Assembly (NCBI GenBank): GCA_032719365.1
Contig: CM064872.1
Coordinates: 57,464,891-57,528,890 of the forward strand
DNA from: Prinsepia uniflora
Taxonomy: Eukaryota; Streptophyta; Magnoliopsida; Rosales; Rosaceae
Direction of reading: 5' to 3'
DNA: 64,000 bases
Under the pieces are notes generated by a model. The model had not been told where the DNA came from and made no database searches. It saw nothing but the letters and a program-made list of their open reading frames with translations. The translations under genes and the position numbers were made by a program. This document shows positions 9,552-19,417 of this stretch, piece by piece. How positions within the stretch are numbered: position 1 is the stretch's first letter; each line of letters starts with the position of its first letter.

Positions 9552-12492
9552 TAAATGAGTAACTTCAAAATATCAAGGATTTACATTAGATAGTAAAAAA
9601 ATGAGGAACTTTAAAGTAACAAGAGATTTCAAGGTGTTACTTTGGAATTTTTGGGTTTGTTATGCTCATGTCGTGCATGCACTCCCTTGCTAGTTTCTTA
9701 ACTACCTATACAATCCCCCTTATTCAATTGTTGGTAGTGGATTTCTTAGTAATACAATATATAAGTTTCCTGGTACTTCGAAGTTCCTCATCAACGGTGA
9801 CGTTATGATTGGATTGGTTTGAATTAAATAATTCTATTCAATGTATTTTTGAACGTAAAAATGGATGCGATTTCATTATACAGGAAGTATATAGGATTAG
9901 ATATAGAAAGAAATTTACCTATCTAATCTTGCTTTTTAAGGTGGATTGAATTGAATAAGTTTTCTCCTATCTATACTCCATCTAATATTTTTATAATGAA
10001 AATGCATTCATTTTCATATTCAAAATATATTAAATTTGAGGAACTATACAATCTAATTCAATCCCGCTTACCAAACGAACCATAATTAAGAGTTAAAGAG
10101 GACTCCAAAAAATATGTTAAATCAACCAACGCTAAGTAGGTGATGTGGCCAACTCATAATCCTTCAAACAATGCTCATTTTACAACTGCTATCACATTAT
10201 TTTAACATTCTTATTTAATAAATTTTCTTTCTATACATATGTTACGAACGGTACATATAGTCTATAAATTATTAGTTTAAATTAATTTGAGAATTGAAAA
10301 ATTGTGGAGCCTCATTATAAAATTTCTCTTTAGATTCCTGAAATGAATTCGCTCTCACTCTAAGGTAGATACAAGTATTTGCTTTATATGGATTAAGGTA
10401 TATAAATAAGACGGGTAGATAATAAAAAAAAAACTTGATTAATACTATAAATTGATCATTAAACAAGATAGAATAGCTTACTAATTGATCATGTTAAAAC
10501 AACAAGACACTCACCGGCCAATACAATATTTGAGTACAAACTCATCATCAATTTTTAGATGTAATACGTATATAAAACAATGTTGAAGCATAAATCGTAC
10601 TTGTCACGAAAACTCTTCACAATTTCTGCAAACAGCAAACAATCAACTATTGTTGCCTCGATCGATTACCCGGGGTTTGTTCGACCAAGAACACTCTGAT
10701 GTGTAAGTTAGTTTTGAGAGAGAAAAATGAAATATTTCGAAGCAAAGAATTGACTTACATTGGAAATAAAATGAGTTCCGTTATTTATAGGAAAATCTTG
10801 GGAGCCTCGGAGCGTTCTGATTGATCAGATGAATTTGTAATTAATAAAATATATTATTTAATAATTATAATAATTGTTCATGATGAGAATAATATTGATA
10901 ATTATGATAATTAATGTTAATGGTAATTATGATAATAATGATAATTAACATTAATAGTAATAATGATAATTAATATGAATAACAAATATTTTATTTTTAT
11001 GATTATCAATTGTTTCTTGAAGAATATCAATATTATCGAAACTTTTAACACGATTTCATAATGTACATAGCTGAAAATATATTATTTACTGTGCGGGTGT
11101 TTGTAAACCGTTAATACCATTGTCAGGGGCAATTTAGGCATTTTAGGAATTATGGGCCACGTTGCAGGTCCACAATTTTCAGATGATTTTGTGTTCCACA
11201 AATGTCCCCACACTGCTTAGGGATTCAGGGAATCCTAAGAGATGTACATTTTTTGGAATTTATGTTGACCAAGCTTACCGATATCTTCGTCTTGCTCTAC
11301 CTCCGTGCTAATGAAAATTGTTGGGCTATGAATCTAGTTGGTATACATTTGTGCCCAAAAATACTTCATGAAGACTGATGTTGGTTTCTTCTACCAAAAA
11401 AGCTTTTAGAAATTGAAAAGGTCCCATTCAAGGCCATTAAATTTTCTTTAATGGAAATTAATCCCATTTAATTGGTGAATGATTGAGCAACGGGTTTTTG
11501 GTCTATTTAAAGATAGAATTGCTGCGAGCGTAGCTCATAGCCTTGCTTTTGTTTAGATGAAAAAAAGTTCGACTATAAGAGGAAATGCCAGGGGTCTTCT
11601 TTTGTTGGTAAGATAATATATATATACTTGTTTATTTTGTTTGTTTTGGAGATTGGCTTGGACCGTGATTGATAAAGTGGCCAAGGAAATGGAGCAATGT
11701 GGGACAAAAAAAATTAACGGCGAAATGTGGTGGTCCAAGGTGGGACATGTGGTAAGCCTTGATTTGGTGGAGCTGGCGCTCGCGCCACGTGTCAGCGATA
11801 CTGGGCGAATGACAAGAGAAAGGCAGCCACGCCACGTGCTTTGTGCTAACGGTGGGCCAAGGAACACGGTGCAGAGTGCACGACGTGCTCACTACTGCTT
11901 GGTGGGTTCTGGCAGGCGAGCTCGCATTTAATACAGCTTTGTTAGTGCCTAAAAAGAACACGCTAGGTATCTCGCCTCGATTGGCTAGCTTGCAGGCGAG
12001 GCCCGCTACTGTCGGTGGCCCTGTTATTGCCAACCAAATTGTGCCACACGGAGGACTGCAATTGGTTGCGTAGAGAGGCGGGTCTCCGTTTGTCGGCTAT
12101 GACGTGCAGGTAGTGCCACGCGATGAGCGCTGAGTGGGTGAGCCTAGAACAAGCCCCGCGTCTGTCAGCGACATGTCTGAAGCTCGCTGGAGTCACCACG
12201 TGCCTGCCTCCAATTGTTGACATGAGTGAGTGGGGTCTGCACTTGTCGGCTGACCTGCTTATCCATGGACGTCGCGCAACGTGGCACTCTTCGATTGGTT
12301 GCTGGGTTGGGGACGTCAACTCTGTTGACTCCGCTTTTCCGTTTATGTTTATAATATATATATTATACATTTACACATAAATATCTATATATTTATTTAA
12401 GTATTCATAAATTAATATGTATATTCTATTAAAAAATGTTCCTTCTTTGCAATCTCACATCTTTGCTCATTCCAGGCGTTCAGAACATCCAT
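9552..12492. other. Unassigned region, possibly the left LTR of an old element
   Basis: AT-rich to 11100, then richer in GC with CACGTG-containing words (11790-12300). The short frames at 11553-12370 overlap on both strands and show no domain. A minus-strand TATAAATA lies at about 10785-10792. The segment ends just before a tRNA-primer-like motif at 12493. I could not find a second copy in the window, so the LTR idea is unproven. Confidence 0.35.
10830..10990. repeat. Degenerate AT-rich (ATAATTATGATAAT)-like repeat
   Basis: About 160 bp made of variants of GATAATTA/TAATGATAAT, clearly of simple-sequence character. Confidence 0.75.
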
Positions 12493-12561
12493 TGGCGACG
12501 ATTAAAGGGGTGATCTTTTCATGTTTCCAAGGTGATTATTTTAAGATGAGTCAAGGTGCAC
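12493..12561 (+). other. Primer-binding-like motif and leader of the disrupted host element
   Basis: TGGCGACGATTAAAGGGG at 12493 begins like the tRNA-Arg-type PBS (TGGCGAC...) used by some plant Gypsy lineages and follows ...CATCCA, an LTR-like end. The LARD element is inserted 60 bp further on. Only the first 7-8 bases fit well. Confidence 0.3.
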
Positions 12562-14476
12562 TGTAACGACCCGTCCCGGAATTCGAGATTAGATTTGTAA
12601 CTAATCATGATTAACGGGGTTAATCGGTGATTAGTTGGGTGAAATCGGACGAACGGTGCAAAATGACCGTTTTGCCCCTTGTCGTGGGTAAAACGTTGAC
12701 TTTTAGTTTGGACGGTCAAACAGACTTTGACCGATGACCGTGACGTAGTCTGGGACGTCACGAGTTCATAGACAGGTGGCACGTTCGATTCCGACATTCG
12801 TGGTGAAAGTTATGACGTTCGGAAGTTCAGGGTCATTTTCGTAATTTGGACGAAGTATGGGAAAATGTTGACTTTTTGATCGGGTGGTCCGATGGCCAAG
12901 GGCCAAGGACCGTTAGGAAGGTCTCGAAGCCCTGAGTACAACGACAGGCGGCACACGTCAAACGGACATCGGGTGACCATGTTACGGGTCACGGATGGTG
13001 AGGGGTAATTTGGTAAATTGTCAATTGAGGGTAAAATGGTAATTTTGACTGCTATTTTGTGCAACAGCCGTGTATGGGCTTAGTGCATCTTTTCTGTATT
13101 GAAAAACAGAGAGTGGGACTTGGCGTGCAGAGCGTGAGGAATTGTTTAACCATCCTTGATCAGTGTGTGTGAGTGTGGTGTGGAATTTTAAGCCACGGGT
13201 AAATTGTTTAAGGCCTGGGTGGAGCTGTACAACGGTGTGCAGTGGTGGAGTGCGGCTGGTGTTCTGAAATTGGGAAGAAAGCAGAGGCTGCTTCCCACGT
13301 TGATCAAATTCCCGAGACCATGATGAACTGAGGACGGTTTGGGGCGAATTGTTGTTGTGTTGGTGCGGGAACAAAGACAGTAGTCAGGGCACGAGTGTGC
13401 TGGTTGAGAGGAGTGCGGGAAACAAGCCGGGGAGAGTGCCATTGAACTGGGAAAACAGGGACTTTGTGCAGGGTGTGATCGTCCCTTCCAAGGCCAATTT
13501 GAGTGTAATTGTGAGCGAGACAGGGGTCTTGGAGGCGAGAACACAGTTATGAGAAGAAAGAAGGAAGAAAATGAGGAAACTGGGGGAGGGAGTTCCAAAA
13601 ACCCGAAACTTGTCCTTGAGGGAATTTAAATCCAGTTTCAAAATGTAGGCCAGCCCAAGCCAAATTGTAGCTCGAATGAGTCTTCTGGAACTTCATGGGG
13701 TCGATCCAAATCGTTGATTGCAAGCTTTGAAGCTCCTGGAGCCATGGTCGGTCGTCACGGGTGGCCGGGAAATCGAGCCTTGTGTTCGTGCAAATTGAGG
13801 TAAGTGTTTGTGAAATTGGATTTCAATTCATCCTTACCATGAGGTTATGATGCTAGACTACAAGCTAATTGAAGACTTCCTTGGTTATTAGACAAACTCA
13901 AACAAGGAGCTCGATTTGGAAACTTAGGTTGAGTCGAGGTAGTTCGAGGTTATGACGACGGTAATGAGCATTGCAGATCCCTAATTCAATTGGTTACGAA
14001 GCTAATGGTGTGTTAAATCGTTCAAAATAATGTCGAATTGAAGGGATGCTAATCGGGTCCTCACACGGGTTGAACAACCCGTATTGCAGGTTGGCGGGTG
14101 AGAACGATGAACTGTGCAGGGGTACTGTAGCAGGCGCGTGGGCTCACGCGCAGCCACTCACGGCGGCGCGTGAGGGCGCGTGGACCCGAATTTCAAGGTG
14201 AGTTCAAAATGGATTTTGTCCTATATGTTGTAACGAACATTTTAACGTTGGTATCGAACTTATCGGACACCGTTTCGATGTTATTCCGAGGGCCCGAAGA
14301 TTTATCTTACGTGTGTAATTAACGATTAATTCCTGGAAAAATTATGGGAAATTAGTAGGTTGTTATCTAAGCCCTTAGTGACACTAAAGTATGTTTTCGG
14401 ACAGGATTCGAAATTCTGGAAAATATCGGAAATTACGGGCATGCGTACGGCGCGAAACCGAGCTTTAAAATTGGTG

Positions 14477-15976
14477 TGTGAGTGGACTTGCTTTCAAAAT
14501 TTAATGCATGCATAAATTATTCCTTTGATTTTATGATTATGATTATAAGTTGTGATTGATTTTGATTTCCATATTTATACGTATTCGGTTCCCGTATTTA
14601 TATGTATTTTTACTATACATGTGGAATTACACGTATTTCGAGACTATGGTCACTCGTGTGCTTAATGATGGTTTAACGAAAGAAGTTATATGAAATGGAT
14701 GTAAAATGATGTAAGAAGGTTGTTTATGATTTGCGAGTGTGACTTACGGTTTTGACACGTTTTTCGAGAACGTTCTGGATTTGCACGTTTTACGAGATTT
14801 CGAGTTATTGTGGTTTGATCACTGTTGATGTTTGAATCCGGGAATTGAAATGAGAATTGTAATTTTTGAGGATTTAAAAAAAAATGGGTATTGAGTGTGT
14901 TTTGATTGGACCGTGATTTTGGTGATTGTGATTGTGGTTTTGGTGTTTTGAAAATAAGATTTGACGAAGAAGTGATTTCTAAGAATTAAAAAGGGGTTTG
15001 AAAAGGGTGATTTCGGGCCTAATGCTCGGGGCATAAAAGTAACTTTGATTTACGCGATTTCGGTTTTCGGAAATAATAAAGCGGATTCTTGGTTTGGGTT
15101 CGGGATGATGCTTCCGGATGCCGGCTTACGGAACCATTATTGCGAATTCGAATTCGGGAATGAAAAAGGATTTAATAAAGTGATTTGGTATGATTGTACA
15201 TGCCCCGTGTGTAATGGTAATTTGATTATGCTTGTGAAGTATGATTTGGGGAATTGAATGGGGAAATTCGGACCAGGAGTCCTGTTGTGAAAAATGTGAT
15301 TTTGGGATGGATCCCACATTGTCGTGATTGATAAACTGCTTTGGGTTTAAAGACCCGTTGTTGTGTTTGAAAACTGTTTTGGGTTTAAAAACCCGGTGCT
15401 ATTGCTGGAGCACGTTTTGAGTTTAAAGACTCGGTTAATTGATGACGGGGGAGGGCCCTTAATGAGTTTAAAGACTCGTGAGTTTAAAGACTCGGTTACT
15501 GTGATACCCCCGAGGCCTATTGATTACGTTCTGAGTTTAAAGACTCGTTGATATCCCGGGAAGGCCTGTTTATGCGCATGTTTTTGAGTTTAAAGACTCG
15601 GGCGCACTTGTTGTCCAGCAAAATGATTGACTCACGATTTATTGATGATTTCTGATGTTTCGGTTGAGTTGGGCAGTGGCCCGGTATGTGGTTGATGGTT
15701 TTGGATCATGTTGTGCATTTGGTTGATTTGTGGTTTTGGGCTGAGGCCCGGTGTCTATGATTGCGGGCTAAGACCCGATGGTTGAGAAAGCAAAAAATGA
15801 TTTTGAGATTCATACGAGTTTTCCTTATGTTGGAATTTAATACACAGTTTTTCTTATGTGGAAAATGTTAACCGATTGCGAAATGATTTTTGTATGCATG
15901 CATTGGTTTTTACGCGGAGGGTAAAAACGTTTGTTGTAACTGTTTTGCTAAACTGATTTATTTTTGTCCACTCACA
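14477..15976. other. LTR core with perfect inverted arms (LARD 5' LTR)
   Basis: TGTGAGTGGAC at 14477-14487 and GTCCACTCACA at 15966-15976 are exact reverse complements 1.48 kb apart. TGCATGCA lies just inside each arm (14505-14512, 15895-15902). Confidence 0.8.
15343..15599. repeat. Seven-copy GAGTTTAAAGACTC hairpin array
   Basis: Units start at 15343 (GGGTTTAAAGACCC), 15381 (GGGTTTAAAAACCC), 15419, 15464, 15480, 15533 and 15586 (GAGTTTAAAGACTC). The outer pairs differ between units as G-C or A-T but remain complementary. Spacing is irregular (16-53 bp). Confidence 0.9.
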
Positions 15977-16174
15977 CCTTTTGGTTTTATTGACCCTCCA
16001 GGTCGTTGCGCGTTGTTCGAGGCTGTACGAGGGGCGGAGGCATGAGTAAGTTCGTGTGGCTATCCCTGGTTTGGCAAGTACTGAGGGTAACTTGGGATTT
16101 TCAGTCATCTTGCCAGACGGGATCAGGACCGGGCCCGGTTATCGATGCCCCTTTCGGGGGCGGCCCTGACATTT

Positions 16175-16186
16175 TGGTATCAGAGC
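16175..16186 (+). other. Primer binding site (tRNA-iMet)
   Basis: TGGTATCAGAGC, complementary to the 3' end of plant initiator methionine tRNA, three bases after the LTR end. Confidence 0.93.
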
Positions 16187-16214
16187 ACTAGGTTGCTGAT
16201 TCTGTGGCCACATC

Positions 16215-16268
16215 ATGCCTCCAAAGCGTAAGCCTCGGGCGCGACCTGATAGTGAGACGAGCAGGTGA
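16215..16268 (+). pseudogene. Residual gag leader, 17 codons
   Basis: ATG at the usual gag position opens MPPKRKPRARPDSETSR and then a TGA. Related coding elements here start Gag with MPPRR, so this is the last trace of the ancestral gag. It may survive only because the leader is needed in the RNA. Whether it is translated is unknown. Confidence 0.6.
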
Positions 16269-16540
16269 GGGTGTTTGGGACCTCGTGTCAAATCTCGGTT
16301 GAGATTGACCCTGGGTTGAGGGTCAGATGTCGGGTAGTGTACACAGCAAACGGTGATTACCTAGACATAGAATTGCGAGGGTCGCAAGGACGAACAAGAC
16401 GGGTGGCTGGAAGGCCGCATTTTTGGGCAAATTGTACTTTCTCTTAGGCCCTATTGGTCGAGTAAGAAGTGGTTGAGCATTGGATATTGCTCGGGGATTG
16501 GGTATGTCAGTGATGACATGATTGGTTTGGTATGAGATTG

Positions 16541-16703
16541 GACTCAAAAGGAGTCAAGATGTGGATGTGGGACTCACGATGAGTCAGGACTTGGGGTTAG
16601 GAACGTGAGGTGAGTCATGATATGGTGTCAAGGCTCGAGATGAGCCAGAAGGGCGGAATGAGGATCGGTTGGCACTTAGGATGCCAAGGACCAGTTTATG
16701 GTC
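16541..16703 (+). other. Hairpin cluster in the LARD interior (left)
   Basis: Successive stems: GACTC-AAAAG-GAGTC (16541), GACTC-ACGAT-GAGTC (16571), GGCTC-GAGAT-GAGCC (16632), TTGGCA...TGCCAA (16669/16682) and GACCA-GTTTA-TGGTC (16689). The second and third differ by an A-T to G-C pair change at the same stem position. Confidence 0.6.
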
Positions 16704-18040
16704 AGGTATTGAAGGGGTTAGGAAACTATGGCTTGGTTTTGTGGAACGGTGGTTTTGTGGAGTTTAGCTAATTGTCATGAGTGCTTGGTGTAGTGGTAGT
16801 GGTTGAGGACCAGGGAGCGTTCAGGGAACGTTCATTATTTCTGATTTGGATTTTCAGAATGGCGGTACCCATGGTTGCGAGGTACGGGTGGTGATGCGGG
16901 ATCGTCGCTCGGTATGAGCGGAGATCCAGGGCTAACCACTATGCACACGGTGTGCTAGCGTGGGTGGTTGTATGGTGGCGCTGGTACTAGCGCTGGTGCT
17001 AGTGTCAGTGAGTGAGATTGTGTTGAGCCACGAGTTGGGGTGTGACTCTGTCATGATGAGAGTGCGTTGGTATTTGAGATTCAGTAGTGGTTGACTCATG
17101 GACTGGATAGGATCCAGCGGAGATTATGAGGTATTGTGGTAAGTCCCAACAGTGACGAGGTGACAAGAGTTGAGTAATTCCCAGCCGGAATCGGTGTATG
17201 TGCATAATTAGTCATTAATTGACGTGAGGTCTGAGTCTTGGGCTGATTGTCGGCGCGTGGTTGTCCAAGTGAGTTACGGATGTAGGGAGTCCGGCGGTTG
17301 GACTTGACACCTCATTGGAGTGTGCCTATTTCCAACGTGGGGGGAATCTTAGCTCCAAGGAGAGTTGTGACTGTGGGACGAGAGGAGTGCTCGTTTCCGC
17401 GTTGGTATTAGGTATTCTGAAGTCATTAGGGGATGACTTCTTATTTTCTGCCCTGGCAGATGTTGATCACATATCAGTGCGATGAGCGCGTATTGGGTGG
17501 TGGACCCATGTATGTTTTGGGGTCCTCAGGAGGAGTTGCATTTCTTTTCGAAGTTGGGCAAACGGGATTCCCATTTTCTGCTTGGTGGCAGACGATGTTG
17601 GATGTTCTGTACGGTGGGTGCAGCAAGTTGTGTTTGCACTCACAGAGGATGGATGTTGATCATCCTTGGTCTCTCCTAGGTGGAGTGGCAGGGATCGATA
17701 TGAGGTAAATGGAGGGGATCCACAGAGTGGATGTGTTACGTTGTTGAGTGATTGATTGGGGGAGGAAGTAGTTGAGGAATGTTGGGTGGTTGACAAGAAA
17801 CCTGATGGGTGTAAGACCCTATCATCGAGTTCCAGGTAGATTGCTAGGTGTGAGCATGTGGGGATTCTAGGCAGATCTGGTTGATGAGGTTGTGGGCCTT
17901 GGGCATGGTGACGATCTAGGATCGTGGTGTTACCAGACGGGTGACGCGGTAATGGTCTCGAATTGTGATCGCCTTGATCAGGCTAGGTGAAGAGCTTATC
18001 GCTCTGTCGTAAATGTTTAGATATGAGGGTTGCTGGATTG

Positions 18041-18193
18041 AACTTCTTTTCGAAGTTAATCCGTGCTCGAGCGAGTGGGAACGGTTATGAGATGAACTCG
18101 AGGCTTGACGTGTGGATGAGTGGATATCCAACAGGGTCTAGTTGGTCAGGTCTAGATATGCGCGATTAGGATTGGCTTCTTTTCGAAGTCAAT
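18041..18193 (+). other. Two related CTTC-TTTTC-GAAG hairpins
   Basis: AACTTC-TTTTC-GAAGTT at 18041 and ATTGGCTTC-TTTTC-GAAGTCAAT at 18171 share the loop and inner stem and differ in the outer pairs, which still pair (one G-T wobble). Confidence 0.5.
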
Positions 18194-18607
18194 CAGAGGT
18201 AATGTGGTAACCGTTTGAGCGGGTATCCAATAGATTCTGAGTTGCTGTGCCTCGGTATTTGTGAATAAGATTATATGCCCATTCGGCATGACTGTATACG
18301 CCTTGGTGAGCGTGCTTGGGTTGGTACATCTTGGATGACGTGTTTTGGAGTCGATGTTGTGTTACTGGTCGGGTGACCATGGGATCCAGAATGGATGATG
18401 AGTGGAATGATCGATGTGTCTAGTATGAGATTGGACAGGATAACCCCAGTATCGAATCATGATTGACTGCAGGCCATGCAGTGGACTTATTGGGGTATGG
18501 ATGTACGTATCTTGCAAGGTGTACAAGGATCGGTATTGGACTGGCCGTGTGGTGCTTGGTGACAGCACATGTGAGGTCCCAGTGGCGTATGGTTATACGT
18601 GTTGATG

Positions 18608-19199
18608 GTCGGCTTAGTTCCGACACCATTGGATTTGGTGGTGGGGGTGAACTGGACTTTGAGTACTATGCACTGGGCATAGTTTATTTTGTTGGGTTTA
18701 GTGAATTCATGAGCATGCGCTCTTAGCCACGGATGGCTAGTGAACCCCAGTGTGGAGTTGGGCGAACACTGATGGGCTAGTATTCAATGTGTGTCAGTTA
18801 CACCACCTGATTGAGTATGATGATGGTATAAGTACACTCAGGATGAGTGTGTTGGTGACTGCGTCACTACGTGTGGCCTTGCGTGATGTTATCACACCGA
18901 AATGATTCCAGCGTTGTGGATCGCTGAGGGAATTGACAGTTATGGACTTGAGATGGATATACGTCGCAGGATTGGGCTGCCCTGCGAGATGAGATCACGT
19001 AGTTGATCTTACGCTACTTGAGCGAGTAGCAGGATGAGGTGTTATCACCGATTGGCTGATGGTTGGTGCTTTGTCGGGGTGGTGAAGCTTAGAGGTGACA
19101 GTTTGGCTGGTAGCGTCAGCACGGACTGACAAGTGAGATTTGGTGACTCCCAGTGGGAGCAGTCATCAAGTGATCATTTTCACTCAAGGTGGTCGAGTG
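18608..19199 (+). other. Hairpin cluster in the LARD interior (right)
   Basis: Stems include GTCGG/CCGAC (18608), ACTATGC/GCATAGT (18665), TAGCC/GGCTA (18724), CAGTGT/ACACTG (18748), ACACTC/GAGTGT (18834), GTGAC/GTCAC (18855), TCGCAGG/CCTGCGA (18964), GCTACT/AGTAGC (19013), CTCCCA/TGGGAG (19147) and CACTC/GAGTG (19181). Some such stems are expected by chance, so density needs a shuffle test. Confidence 0.5.
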
Positions 19200-19404
19200 T
19201 GGTCGGTACGACATAAGACGGCGATGGGGCCTCTGGGTACGGATGAGTTTAGCTGGTGTACGGGTGTACACGTGTTGTGGGGTCAAGATGTTTTCCACGT
19301 GGTGGATGTGGAATGAGCATAATTGGAATTTCGAGAACGAACTGGTTTTAGAGGGAAGATCGGTTGAGTTTTGATCGGTTGGAATTTCGGGGACGAAATT
19401 CTTC

Positions 19405-19417
19405 AACTGGGGAAGAT
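19405..19417 (+). other. Polypurine tract region
   Basis: AACTGGGGAAGAT directly before the 3' LTR, preceded by GGAATTTCGGGGACGAAATT. The same context precedes the 3' LTR of the coding Gypsy element. Confidence 0.85.

Larger units (their letters stand above)
12562..16171 (+). repeat. 5' LTR of the LARD element
   Basis: Contains the AAAATGACCGTTTTGCCCC block shared with the Gypsy element LTRs, an LTR core (14477-15976) and the hairpin motif array at 15343-15599. Open frames inside (for example 13188-13598 minus) recur identically in the 3' LTR only because the LTRs are copies. Confidence 0.93.
16172..19417 (+). other. Non-coding interior of the LARD element
   Basis: No frame resembles gag, protease, RT or integrase. 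Short hairpins are frequent, in two clusters (16541-16703 and 18608-19199). Several share a CTC-loop-GAG core with compensated outer pairs. Its right end resembles the right-orientation equivalent of 42319-42635 in the older non-coding element: the CTCCCAGTGGGAG palindrome next to GGTGACTC lies 260-300 bp from the 3' LTR in both. Confidence 0.8.

Noticed and set aside
11553..12370. Overlapping frames of 76-135 codons on both strands
   Set aside because: Produced by a locally GC-rich stretch with few stops. Frames on opposite strands compete and none resembles a protein family.
13188..13598. Duplicate 136-codon minus-strand frames at 13188-13598 and 20044-20454
   Set aside because: They lie at the same place in the two LTRs of one element and are identical only because LTRs are copies; no domain or codon signal.
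14477..14487. GTGAGT in the core arm read as a 5' splice site
   Set aside because: The opposite arm carries the same word on the other strand and the motif occurs in LTRs of both orientations, so a directional splice role is unlikely.
15343..15599. Hairpin array considered as a CRISPR array
   Set aside because: Units are 14 bp with irregular short spacing, occur inside LTRs of a plant retroelement and have no cas genes.
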